Source: JAAZMI01 sp964603615 (lineage in GTDB: Bacteria > Bacillota > Dethiobacteria > DTU022 > UBA8154). Taken from it: a DNA stretch of 64,000 nt. Positions 8,235 through 16,273 of the stretch are shown here, one piece after another (position 1 is the first letter of the stretch; each line of letters opens with the position of its first letter). The stretch is taken from NCBI GenBank assembly GCA_964603615.1, contig CAZRVU010000001.1, positions 142,621 through 206,620 on the forward strand, given 5' to 3'. A model generated the notes under the pieces. That model did not search any database. It saw only the letters and a list, made by a program, of their open reading frames with translations, and was not told where the DNA came from. The position numbers and the translations under genes are program-made.

Positions 8235-8477
8235 TCAAGTAATCTCCCTGGCAACGATTAGCTCTAAAATGTTTTCTGCTAGTAATGTTTGTTTTAACAC
8301 CCGGTAGGCATTTCCGGTTACTTTGTTCTGATCTTTTCCTGTACCTTGATTTTTTATCTTACGTGAAAAAGGAAGGGAGTATATCTCTCTTATATTGTAC
8401 TTAATACCATATTTATCCAATATGGCGGTTGCTTCTTCCAAATAGTAAGCAGTTATCTCCGGAACTATATTTTTCAT
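8235..8477 (-). CDS. small uncharacterised protein (PASTA-like fold possible)
   Basis: An 80-residue soluble protein between frr and uppS. I do not recognise a named family. The first 35 residues (P-E-I-T-A-Y-Y-L-E-E-A-T-A-I-L-D-K-Y-G, then Y-N-I-R-E-I) follow the helix-then-strand rhythm of a PASTA or similar small alpha/beta unit, and the end (L-A-E-N-I-L-E-L-I-V-A-R-E) looks like a closing strand. No signal peptide and no membrane segment. It starts 17 bases after frr, but the spacing to the nearest GGAGG is too long (about 20 bases), so it may be poorly translated or start elsewhere. Codon use matches its neighbours. Confidence 0.6.
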   Translation of the reverse strand: MKNIVPEITAYYLEEATAILDKYGIKYNIREIYSLPFSRKIKNQGTGKDQNKVTGNAYRVLKQTLLAENILELIVAREIT

Positions 8478-8493
8478 TGTATATTTTTTAGAG

Positions 8494-9048
8494 CTAGACC
8501 TCCATGATCTCTTTTTCTTTTAAAGTCAACAGGTGATCGATGGCCTCAATTTGTTTGTTCGTCAAATCCTGTATATCTCCTTGCAAGGTACGCAGATTGT
8601 CCTCCGAAATACCGCCTTTTTTCTCCTGTGCTTTCAACAAGTCATTTGCTTCGCGGCGGACGTTTCTAATTGCTACTCTGGCCTCTTCTGCTTTCTTACG
8701 AATAGTTTTTACCAATTCTTTTCTTCTTTCCTCTGTAAGCTGCGGTATGACCAACCGGATAATATTACCATCACTTTGGGGGTTTAAACCGAGATCAGAT
8801 TTTAAAATGGCTTTTTCTATCTCCCCTATAACATTTTTATCCCAGGCTTGAATAACCAGCAACCGCGGTTCAGGTGCCGAAATAGTAGCTAGTTGGTTGA
8901 GGGGTGTAGGTGTGTTAAAATAATTTACATTAATTTTATCCAACAAGGATGGAACAGCGCGGCCTGCCCTCAGTGTGCCCAAATCTTTATTAAAAACCTC
9001 TACACTTTTGCCCATTTTATTTTCGGCTGTTTGAAAAATTTCGTTCAT
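8494..9048 (-). CDS. frr: ribosome recycling factor
   Basis: Splits post-termination ribosomes together with EF-G. The 184-residue length is standard, and the sequence shows the three-helix-bundle pattern, with R-A-G-R-A-V-P-S-L-L-D near the start, P-E-P-R-L-L-V-I-Q-A-W-D in the beta domain, and the conserved P-Q-L-T-E-E-R-R-K-E-L-V-K followed by A-R-V-A-I-R-N-V-R-R. It overlaps pyrH by 4 bases, so translation is coupled; pyrH-frr is nearly universal. Confidence 0.97.
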   Translation of the reverse strand: MNEIFQTAENKMGKSVEVFNKDLGTLRAGRAVPSLLDKINVNYFNTPTPLNQLATISAPEPRLLVIQAWDKNVIGEIEKAILKSDLGLNPQSDGNIIRLVIPQLTEERRKELVKTIRKKAEEARVAIRNVRREANDLLKAQEKKGGISEDNLRTLQGDIQDLTNKQIEAIDHLLTLKEKEIMEV

Positions 9049-9773
9049 TTATTGTCCCCCCTGACAATTGTCCCCAATTTTTCTCCCATAATTACTCTTT
9101 TAATATTTTCTGATTTGTTCAGGCCAAAAACTACAATATTAATTTTATTGTCCATGCATAAGGAAGCTGCCGTAGAATCCATAACGCCCAACCCTTTATT
9201 GATGACATCGATATAGCTTAGCTCAGCATATTTTTGTGCTTCTGGATTCAAAAGGGGATCCATATTATAAACAGCATCAACTTTTCCTTTAGCCAACAAT
9301 ATTATTTCTGCTTCAATTTCGGCTGCTCTTAAAGCCGCGGCTGTATCGGTAGAAAAATAGGGATTTCCGGTTCCACCCGCAAAGATTACAACCCGGCCTT
9401 TTTCTAAATGTCTGATTGCCCGCCGGCGGATATAAGGTTCTGCTACTTCCCGCATTTCAATTGCTGTTTGCACCCGGGTGTCAACTGCCATGCCTTCCAA
9501 AGCATCCTGCAAAGCTAAGGCATTGATCACAGTTGCTAACATACCCATATAATCTGCCGCAGCACGATCCATACCTTTTTCCCAGGCATGAACTCCCCGC
9601 CAAATATTTCCTCCCCCGACGACCACGGCTGTTTCAACATTGTACTGTTGTACCTCTTTAATTTGCCCGGCAATATTTTTTAAGATCTGATAATCAATAC
9701 CGTAACCTGTTTCCCCGGCCAAAGCTTCCCCGCTCAATTTCAAGATGATACGTTTATAGACGGGCAAAGTCAT
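9045..9773 (-). CDS. pyrH: UMP kinase
   Basis: Phosphorylates UMP to UDP; bacterial amino-acid-kinase fold, hexameric and usually regulated by GTP and UTP. Seen: K-L-S-G-E-A-L-A-G at the N-terminus, V-V-G-G-G-N-I-W-R-G, D-Y-M-G-M-L-A-T-V-I-N-A, and G-G-T-G-N-P-Y-F-S-T-D-T-A-A-A-L-R. The 242 residues match the family. It has a GGAGG site. The usual upstream partners rpsB and tsf are not here; a UPF0261 gene lies 129 bases upstream instead. Confidence 0.97.
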   Translation of the reverse strand: MTLPVYKRIILKLSGEALAGETGYGIDYQILKNIAGQIKEVQQYNVETAVVVGGGNIWRGVHAWEKGMDRAAADYMGMLATVINALALQDALEGMAVDTRVQTAIEMREVAEPYIRRRAIRHLEKGRVVIFAGGTGNPYFSTDTAAALRAAEIEAEIILLAKGKVDAVYNMDPLLNPEAQKYAELSYIDVINKGLGVMDSTAASLCMDNKINIVVFGLNKSENIKRVIMGEKLGTIVRGDNK

Positions 9774-9902
9774 CCTTTAAACCTCCAATGGATCAATAAA
9801 TGCCTCTTTATTATACCCGTAAAAAATTACCTCTAAAAGTAGAACCTAGCCAGTTTATCTTATTCACCGGTAGGGTACGGAAATCCTGCCTGGACTAGAT
9901 AA

Positions 9903-11129
9903 TTAGTATGAAGCTTTGATTATTTCCATTAGTAAAGCCGTTGCTTTCTCAGCAAAAATCGGATCGTTTATATGTGCGTCCAGTTCGATAACCTTGACTA
10001 GTTTATTATTCAGACCCTTCTTTAAATTATCTGCAAAAATCCTGGCGGCATCTGCTTTATAAAAAGGCATACCCGCCGGATCCAAGCTGGAAAAACCTTG
10101 TAATGGTACAAGTACAATGGCAGCCTTAGTTGCCCGGTTTAGCCTTTCTATCAGCAGACGGGCCACTTCTTCTTTTTCTTCCGCCGTACTTTGCACAAGG
10201 CAAATCAAAGGATTATGCATGTGGGTTTTTCTATCTTTTAAACGCGGGGGCAAGGAATCTTTGCTGCCGGCCCAGGTGAAAAAGTCTAGACCTCCGGGAG
10301 CGATAACCTGGGGAATACCTGTTTCAGAAGCGGCCGTAACTTTTTCCTCACCACCGCCAACGGCGCCACCGCCAACATAATTTATAAGTTCATAGATGGA
10401 AAGATCCAAAACACCGTGAATGTGCCCTTGCCTAATTAACTTTTCACAGGCATTTGTCCCCATAGCATGAAAAACAACTGGTTCAAAGCCTTCTTTTGAT
10501 AATAAAGCGCTACAGCGATCGGCATAGTAATGTACGCCCAGGGTGGTAATAGCAATGACCTCTTTGTCCTGAGCCCCAACTTTCTCCTGTTCTTCAACCA
10601 TGCCACAGATAGCTCCGGCAGCCCTCTGAAGGATCATTTTAGTAATATAGTTCAGGCCCAAAAGATCACTTACTGTTTGCATCATCGTTTGATCAATGCT
10701 TACAGATTCAGGGTGAACCATAGCTGTAAAGGCTACGGAAGAAAGCATTAGCTTTGGTATTTCCAGTGGTAGGGGGCGCATCGTTCCCAGGCCAAGGGAA
10801 GTCCCCATGGTTCCACCAAAGGAAATAATCCCATCAATTTTTTCTTTTAAAATGAGATCTTTTAAAATAGTAGATACCCCCTGGACCATGCATGAAATAG
10901 CTTCGCCTTCGCTTTTTAGGTTTTGGATTTCCTGTATGCTCGTTCCGGCAGCTTGAGCGACCTCTTCATTACTGATCCCGGGTTTAAATGCCGGTTTTCC
11001 CAATATACTGGCATCAATAACCAGGGCATGATGGCCTCTTTTGTTAATCAGTTCTTTGAGATAGGCAGCTTCAGCACCCTTGGTGTCTAAAGTTGCTAAC
11101 AGAACGATGTTTTTCTTTTTCTCCCCCAT
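9903..11129 (-). CDS. UPF0261 / Tm-1-like ATP-binding domain protein
   Basis: The 408-residue product begins with the family pattern I-V-L-L-A-T-L-D-T-K-G-A-E and has S-F-G-G-T-M-G-T-S-L-G in the middle and A-P-G-G-L-D-F-F later, which marks the UPF0261 (Tm-1-like nucleotide-binding) family. Members related to plant Tm-1 bind ATP; in bacteria the gene is often beside a TIM-barrel hydrolase-like gene, which is missing here. The physiological substrate is unknown. It stands alone, with gaps of 129 and 160 bases on either side and its own GAGG site. Confidence 0.85.
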   Translation of the reverse strand: MGEKKKNIVLLATLDTKGAEAAYLKELINKRGHHALVIDASILGKPAFKPGISNEEVAQAAGTSIQEIQNLKSEGEAISCMVQGVSTILKDLILKEKIDGIISFGGTMGTSLGLGTMRPLPLEIPKLMLSSVAFTAMVHPESVSIDQTMMQTVSDLLGLNYITKMILQRAAGAICGMVEEQEKVGAQDKEVIAITTLGVHYYADRCSALLSKEGFEPVVFHAMGTNACEKLIRQGHIHGVLDLSIYELINYVGGGAVGGGEEKVTAASETGIPQVIAPGGLDFFTWAGSKDSLPPRLKDRKTHMHNPLICLVQSTAEEKEEVARLLIERLNRATKAAIVLVPLQGFSSLDPAGMPFYKADAARIFADNLKKGLNNKLVKVIELDAHINDPIFAEKATALLMEIIKASY

Positions 11130-11289
11130 TTTTCTTAAACCTCACTTTCGGAATAATATTTTTAAAAAAACAAATTACCTGCAAACAGGGAATATTCCTA
11201 CAATTTTAGCTATTATTTCTCATTTATTTTATCTTTTGTTCACTATGTTCCACGATAATATTAGCTTTTTACAGATTGCCTATTGAATA

Positions 11290-13017
11290 TTACTCTGCAA
11301 GTAGAAAATAATAATAAAGAGGCTGCCCCCCGTAAAGAAGCTCTATTTCTAGCTGCGGATATTTTTGGCGCAATTGTCCTGCTAATTGTTGGGCCAGAAT
11401 GTCAGTTATTTCATGCCCGTAAAAAAGTGTGAGAATTTCGGTATCTGCAGTAATGATAAGATCGGCCAGGGCGTTTGTCGATTCTTCTACTGTTTTTTCA
11501 CTAACCAGCAGACGACCATCGCTTATACCAATAATATCCCCTTTTTCGACCTGGATATTGTCTACTGCTGCTTTCCGAATAGCATAAGTGATTTCGCCGC
11601 TTTGCACCTGTTTGGCCCGCTGGCCCATTGCAGCATGATTTTCCTGTAATGATTTTTTCTTATCCAGGGCCAAAAGCGCGGCCAAACCCTGGGGAATGCT
11701 CCTGGAATCTACTACCATGACTTCTTTATCGACCAATCCTGCCGCTTGTTCAGCAGATAGTTTAATGTTGCTATTATTGGGTAAAACGATAACTTTTTCG
11801 CAGGGAATATCTTTGATTGCCCCGGCAATATCTTTTACCGCAGGGTTCATGCTTTGTCCACCGGAAACAATTTTATCTGCACCCAAACTGGCAAAAATAT
11901 CTTTCAAACCTTCGCCGGAAGATACGGCAATTACACCAATTTGCCCGGTTACTTTTTGTGCCGTTGATGTAGGTTTATCTTCAAATATTTTCATAACCTT
12001 TGCTTCCCCGGTTTCCTGGAGGAGCTTATTCCATTGGGTTTCTTTATACTGGTCGATCATATTATCAATTTTTATATCGTGGATGGTTCCGAAAGTTAAA
12101 CATATTTCGAGCACAGTCCCTGGATGTGCGGTATGAATGTGGATTCTTACCGCAGGACTTTCTCCTGCGATAATCAATGAATCACCCAAATTCTCCAGAG
12201 ATTGTCGGATTTTACGAGCAGCTATCTTTTCGCTTTTAACTAGCAATTCAGTACAAAAAGGGAAATCGGGATTGAATTCTTCATCGAAAACAACGGCAGG
12301 CTTTTTTACATCTGTGAGATTCAAACTATTTACATAAGCCGGCATTTCGTTGCTTAAAGATGTTGTTCCCTGTTTCCCGCTGGTATTTCTTAACATGCTC
12401 TGCAGGCAACCTTCTAAAAAGACAATTAACCCCAACCCCCCGGCATCAACTACACCAGCCTCTTTTAAAACAGGAAGTAGTTCAGGGGTCTGTTCCAGCG
12501 CTTTCCTGCCGCTGTCAATAGCAATGCGTAACAAATCAATAACTGTTAAGGAAGTTTGCAGGGCCTCCCTACTTCCTTTAGCAATTTCGCGGGCTACAGT
12601 CAAGATAGTCCCCTCAACCGGCTTGGAGACGGCGTTATAAGCATGGACAATGCCATACTGGAAAGCCCTGCCTAGTTCTGACAAATCAGCTTCGTCTTTT
12701 CCGGAAAGCCCCCTGGCAATGCCCCGGAATAACTGCGCCAGGATTACGCCTGAGTTACCCCTGGCTCCCAAAAGTGAACTTTGAGCGGCAATTTGGGCTA
12801 CATCACCGATTGACCCGGGTTTAACTTGCCGCAGCTCTTCTGCTGCAGCTTTCATGGTCAAACTCATGTTGGTGCCGGTATCCCCGTCGGGTACCGGAAA
12901 TACATTTAATTCGTTAACAGATTCTTTATACGTATCAAAATAATGGCAGGCCTCGAGGATCATAAGCCGCAAATCATCACCCTGCAGGAAGACTGCTGCT
13001 CTTTTTGCTCGTGTCAT
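11290..13017 (-). CDS. fakA: fatty acid kinase catalytic subunit FakA (DAK2/YloV family)
   Basis: FakA phosphorylates FakB-bound fatty acids so that exogenous fatty acids can enter phospholipid synthesis. The N-terminal DhaL/DAK2 domain (about 15-205) has the Mg-ATP motif P-V-P-D-G-D-T-G-T-N at 41-50, a middle domain follows, and the C-terminal domain (about 330-575) has the DegV-like nucleotide-site-free fold seen in this family. At 575 residues it is full length. The partner DegV/FakB gene is 24 bases upstream in the same direction, which supports the FakAB assignment. In Bacillus, yloV usually sits elsewhere (near recG). Confidence 0.9.
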   Translation of the reverse strand: MTRAKRAAVFLQGDDLRLMILEACHYFDTYKESVNELNVFPVPDGDTGTNMSLTMKAAAEELRQVKPGSIGDVAQIAAQSSLLGARGNSGVILAQLFRGIARGLSGKDEADLSELGRAFQYGIVHAYNAVSKPVEGTILTVAREIAKGSREALQTSLTVIDLLRIAIDSGRKALEQTPELLPVLKEAGVVDAGGLGLIVFLEGCLQSMLRNTSGKQGTTSLSNEMPAYVNSLNLTDVKKPAVVFDEEFNPDFPFCTELLVKSEKIAARKIRQSLENLGDSLIIAGESPAVRIHIHTAHPGTVLEICLTFGTIHDIKIDNMIDQYKETQWNKLLQETGEAKVMKIFEDKPTSTAQKVTGQIGVIAVSSGEGLKDIFASLGADKIVSGGQSMNPAVKDIAGAIKDIPCEKVIVLPNNSNIKLSAEQAAGLVDKEVMVVDSRSIPQGLAALLALDKKKSLQENHAAMGQRAKQVQSGEITYAIRKAAVDNIQVEKGDIIGISDGRLLVSEKTVEESTNALADLIITADTEILTLFYGHEITDILAQQLAGQLRQKYPQLEIELLYGGQPLYYYFLLAE

Positions 13018-13041
13018 TTTAGATTACACTCCAATATGCTT

Positions 13042-13878
13042 TTAGTTGGTATGTTGGATAAAAGCAAGGCCAACGACCGGTCCTATATGTGTGGCAATAA
13101 CAGGGCTTAAATCATATACTTTAAGAGGCAAATTCGGGAAACGTTTCCAGATCAACTCTTTTAGTATGCGGGTATTTTCCTTTGCTTCTGCAGTTAGAAG
13201 TGCTACCCGCAACCCCTCACTTGTTGCCGGCAGTTCGTTGACCAGTCTTTCCAGGGCTTTTTTCATTGTCCGTACTTTATCATAAACGTCGATTTTCCCT
13301 TCCGAAAGAAATAAAACAGGTTTGATCTGCAAAATAGTCCCCAAAAGGGCTTGTGCACCGCCAATGCGCCCGCCTTTTTTCAAATAATGCAAGGATTCCG
13401 GTACAAAAAGCACCGTAAGCTTTTTCTTTAAAATTTCTAGCAATTCTACAATTTCTTTCCTGGTTTTTCCCTCTTCTGCAGCATGAACCGCTGCCGATAT
13501 CAAAAGAGCCATTCCACCAGAAGTCGAAAGTGAATCAACGACAGAGATACGCGTGGGGTCAACCATTTTTGCAGCAGTGTTTGCACTTTCTACTGTACCG
13601 CTAATACCTGAAGAAATAAGAATTGCAATGCCTTCTTTATCTTCTTGAACTAATTTTTCGAAAACCCGGGCAAAATCCCCCGGCGAAGGCTGTGAAGTGG
13701 AAGGTAACGCGGGCGAAATTTTTAACTTTTTAAAAAAAGTGGCGATATCCATCGTTCCATCCACAATGGTTTCCTCTGTAAAGTTTACATAAAGTGGAAC
13801 TATTTCTATAGCATGTTTTTCCAAATATCCCTTATCCAGAAAAGCTGTTGAATCTGTTATTATTTTAATGGGCTTCAT
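13042..13878 (-). CDS. DegV family fatty-acid-binding protein (FakB-like)
   Basis: FakB proteins hold a fatty acid while FakA phosphorylates it. The 278 residues show the DegV pattern: I-I-T-D-S-T-A-F-L at the start, a P-S-T-S-Q-P-S-P-G segment that usually contacts the carboxylate, I-S-S-G-I-S-G-T-V-E-S, S-L-S-T-S-G-G-M, and the R-I-G-G region. The final T-H-I-G-P-V-V-G-L is also typical. It forms a two-gene unit with fakA. The start ATG follows GGGGGG. A near-perfect inverted repeat at 13898-13915, just upstream, may be its operator. Confidence 0.9.
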   Translation of the reverse strand: MKPIKIITDSTAFLDKGYLEKHAIEIVPLYVNFTEETIVDGTMDIATFFKKLKISPALPSTSQPSPGDFARVFEKLVQEDKEGIAILISSGISGTVESANTAAKMVDPTRISVVDSLSTSGGMALLISAAVHAAEEGKTRKEIVELLEILKKKLTVLFVPESLHYLKKGGRIGGAQALLGTILQIKPVLFLSEGKIDVYDKVRTMKKALERLVNELPATSEGLRVALLTAEAKENTRILKELIWKRFPNLPLKVYDLSPVIATHIGPVVGLAFIQHTN

Positions 13879-13897
13879 TGTTTTCCCCCCGAATTAA

Positions 13898-13915
13898 AAT
13901 GAAATATGTTTCATT
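13898..13915. promoter_or_regulatory. candidate operator upstream of degV-fakA
   Basis: AATGAAA, a 4-base spacer, then TTTCATT form a perfect inverted repeat of two 7-base arms, 20 bases upstream of the DegV start codon. Its place in the leader suggests a repressor site of MarR or TetR type. The sequence does not match the FapR or FabT operators that I know. No regulator gene is adjacent. Confidence 0.4.
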
Positions 13916-14112
13916 AAAGAAGAGAACTATACCCCTAGTAAAAATAAATAATAGTTTGAGCGTCATTTTAAAAAAATTAACTAATTCGAAAATGGTCCTT
14001 AAGTTCTTATAGTTCGTCGTATCCGGGGAAAACCCTTCTATTATTCTTAATAACTGTTGTTAGGTATTTGTTTTTATTTTGAAGAAATAAAGCCTAGAAG
14101 ATGTTAATTGTG

Positions 14113-14520
14113 TTAAGAATTATGTTTTACTTTTTTCCTGTAGACCATGCCTTGAAAAGTTGCGATTAATTCACCGTGCTCATTGGTAATATCTATTTTG
14201 TAGCTGGCTAATTTGGGGTTTAGAGAAACTTCCCGGCCGGTAGCTGTTAAGGTTCCTTCTTTGGTTGCCTGATAATAAGAGATATTGGCGTTAATAGCCA
14301 TAGCAATATTACCATGTGAATTTGAAGCCACGGCAAAAACAAGATCTGCGAGGGCAAAAAGGGCTGCGCCATGAACAGTGCCCATACTATTCAAATGTTG
14401 TTCTTTTATTTCCATCCTGGCACTGGCTCTACCTGCCGATGCTTCCAATAATTCAATACCGACATATTGTGCAAATTGATCATTATTATAAAATTTATTA
14501 AAGTCCTCTTTTGTCAGCAT
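14113..14520 (-). CDS. PaaI-family hotdog thioesterase
   Basis: A 135-residue single hotdog domain, probably a tetrameric acyl-CoA thioesterase. The family signature is complete: M-G-T-V-H-G-A-A-L-F-A-L-A-D, with the catalytic Asp in A-L-A-D, followed by a C-terminal strand. PaaI-type enzymes rescue CoA from aryl- or acyl-CoA dead ends. Here it lies beside the ring-degradation genes (had is the next gene upstream), which fits a role in releasing CoA from blocked intermediates (inference). A terminator and a repeat separate it from had, so it is transcribed alone. Confidence 0.85.
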   Translation of the reverse strand: MLTKEDFNKFYNNDQFAQYVGIELLEASAGRASARMEIKEQHLNSMGTVHGAALFALADLVFAVASNSHGNIAMAINANISYYQATKEGTLTATGREVSLNPKLASYKIDITNEHGELIATFQGMVYRKKVKHNS

Positions 14521-14600
14521 CTTTACACTACCTTTCTTATTAATGTGTTCAAAATTATAAAATTATTATTGTTAATAAATCTTTTTACTTTTTAAAAATA

Positions 14601-14629
14601 GGCCGGTTATTACAGTAAAATAACCGGCC
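14601..14629 (-). terminator. Rho-independent terminator downstream of had
   Basis: GGCCGGTTATT and AATAACCGGCC pair perfectly over 11 bp around a 7-base loop, followed on the minus strand by a T-rich run. It would end the had transcript and any read-through over the repeat at 14654-14855, before the thioesterase gene. Confidence 0.75.
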
Positions 14630-14653
14630 CGTAAAATTTAAAGAAGTAAAGTA

Positions 14654-14855
14654 TTGGTTCCACTGCAAAAATGTAACCCTTCCTACATTCTTTATCTTTT
14701 ATTTTTTTATAATAGTGGTTTTAAATAGGAAAAATGAGTTTTAATATGTTGCAAAATTGGTGTTTTGGCTTTTGTTGCAGTGCTTTTAACTTTCTTAACC
14801 GGAAATAGCCCTGGTACTGTATTTAACCCCAAAATAAACCTTGCAGTGGAACCAA
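14654..14855. repeat. MITE-like element with perfect 15-bp inverted ends
   Basis: TTGGTTCCACTGCAA at 14654-14668 is repeated exactly in inverted form at 14841-14855, bounding a 202-base AT-rich, non-coding segment. The end sequence is close to TGATTCCACTGCAAAAA found beside the MITE-like copy B (about 40078), although the interior differs. It occupies most of the 408-base gap between had and the thioesterase gene. No clear target-site duplication was seen. Confidence 0.6.
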
Positions 14856-14928
14856 ACTATTGTTTGCATCAAATAAATATTATTGTCTGTTCAAGTTAGA
14901 GGGTTTCTACTCTTAAAAGGCGTTATTT

Positions 14929-15996
14929 TTAAAAATCTGGTATCAAGACAACTCTTTTAAGCAGTGTGCCGGAATGGGATTCTTTAAAGGCTTGTTCAAT
15001 TTGACTCATCGGCCGCAACTCCACAAGAGGCGATACTTTGATTTTTCCTTCCAGGACCATTTTTAAAACTTCCGGGTAGTACTTGGGCAGGCAACCCCAG
15101 GATCCAATCACTTCAGCATCAAAAGCCATCAGTCGTGAAAACATGTATTCCACTCTTTGCATACCGTAGCCGACAATAAATAGTTTGCCGATAAAAGACA
15201 GCAGTTCTAGGCCAATTTCCTGTCCTGCTTTGGAACCGGAACATTCAAATATTTTCCAGCCATAATTGGGTAGTCCTTTTTCCTTACAATAGGCCCGAAA
15301 ATCATTCCGAATATCCTTTGTGGTCTTATCCAGGGTGCTAAAAGTATGGGTCGCTCCGTATTTTAAGGAACGCTCTAGCTTTTCTTTGTTACGGGCAACG
15401 CTGATCACTTCTTTTGCTCCCAGGGCGGCAATAATTTGTGTCATATAGACACCAATCCCACCAGTAGCACCGGTAATTAAGACCAAATCGCCTTCCTTTA
15501 TATCAGCCCTCATTGCAGCTTGATACGGGGAAGTGATGGCATCTGCCACTACGGAAAGATGTTCCAGGGGCATTTCACCGCGATCTCCTACCAGGCAGAG
15601 GTCTTCGGAAGGAACTGGAATATGGCTGGAAAAACCACCGTAGATACCCATGCTGTTACCCGGCATTTTTTGGGCCAGGCATCGATTGCCCCGTCCCATA
15701 GCACAAATATCACATTTGTTACAAGGCATCACAGCCGGAATAATGACTTCTTTACCTATTAAATTTTCTTCGCCGGCCACAACCCGGCCACTGATTTCGT
15801 GTCCTAATGTTAGAGGGGGCTTACTAACTGTGGGCACTCCGTCATAGAAGTACCCCACGTCTGTATGACACACACCACAACCGGCTACCTCTACTAACAC
15901 TTCTCCCGCTTTTAGCTCTGGCACATCAATGCTGGTTTTAGCCAGTTTGCCGGGTTCAACCATTTGCCATGTTTGGATTTTATCCGGTACGCTCAT
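14929..15996 (-). CDS. had: 6-hydroxycyclohex-1-ene-1-carbonyl-CoA dehydrogenase
   Basis: Zinc-dependent MDR-family dehydrogenase that oxidises 6-hydroxycyclohex-1-ene-1-carbonyl-CoA to the 6-oxo compound with NAD in the anaerobic benzoyl-CoA pathway. The 355 residues have the catalytic zinc site (Cys43 in G-V-C-H-T-D and His66 in G-H-E), structural zinc Cys92, 95, 98 and 106, and the NAD loop G-A-T-G-G-I-G at 176-182. Pieces distinctive of Had among alcohol dehydrogenases are P-A-V-M-P-C, A-Q-K-M-P-G-N-S-M and W-K-I-F-E-C-S-G-S-K. The next gene upstream is dch, the preceding pathway step. An AAGTTAC inverted repeat lies upstream. Confidence 0.88.
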   Translation of the reverse strand: MSVPDKIQTWQMVEPGKLAKTSIDVPELKAGEVLVEVAGCGVCHTDVGYFYDGVPTVSKPPLTLGHEISGRVVAGEENLIGKEVIIPAVMPCNKCDICAMGRGNRCLAQKMPGNSMGIYGGFSSHIPVPSEDLCLVGDRGEMPLEHLSVVADAITSPYQAAMRADIKEGDLVLITGATGGIGVYMTQIIAALGAKEVISVARNKEKLERSLKYGATHTFSTLDKTTKDIRNDFRAYCKEKGLPNYGWKIFECSGSKAGQEIGLELLSFIGKLFIVGYGMQRVEYMFSRLMAFDAEVIGSWGCLPKYYPEVLKMVLEGKIKVSPLVELRPMSQIEQAFKESHSGTLLKRVVLIPDF

Positions 15997-16051
15997 CTAA
16001 GTTAAACCTCCTTAAAATTATTGCTGATTATAAAAAATAGTTTTGCTGTTT

Positions 16052-16073
16052 AAGTTACTCAATTAGGTAACTT
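16052..16073. promoter_or_regulatory. inverted repeat upstream of had (candidate operator)
   Basis: AAGTTAC and GTAACTT, 8 bases apart, form a dyad about 56 bases upstream of the had start. The rest of the 277-base gap to dch is AT-rich, with a hairpin next to the dch stop (16231-16261). The dyad is well placed to be a promoter-proximal operator; no match to a known regulator is claimed. Confidence 0.35.
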
Positions 16074-16230
16074 TTGTTATTAAATCATGATTTTAGAAAA
16101 ATCAATGAGCAAGCCGGTACTTTATGACATTCTAAAATTTTTTATACAGGCTACAGACCTTTCAATTGATGCAATCAGCCGCTATTATATAAGTTTTAAA
16201 TGTTACAAAGTACCAAAAGGTTGCCAGGTC

Positions 16231-16261
16231 TAGCGTCAAGCTAGAAACCAGCTTGGCGCTA
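16231..16261 (-). terminator. hairpin just after dch
   Basis: TAGCGTCAAGCT pairs with AGCTTGGCGCTA over 12 bp (one G-T) around a 7-base loop, starting 13 bases past the dch stop on the minus strand. The T tract that follows is weak, so it could be an imperfect terminator or an mRNA 3' end stabiliser. Confidence 0.5.
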
Positions 16262-16273
16262 CTTTGTTTATTG

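Noticed and set aside
11696..12136. 146-codon open frame on the plus strand inside fakA
   Set aside because: Antisense to a well-supported gene, low-complexity translation, no ribosome site. Shadow frame.
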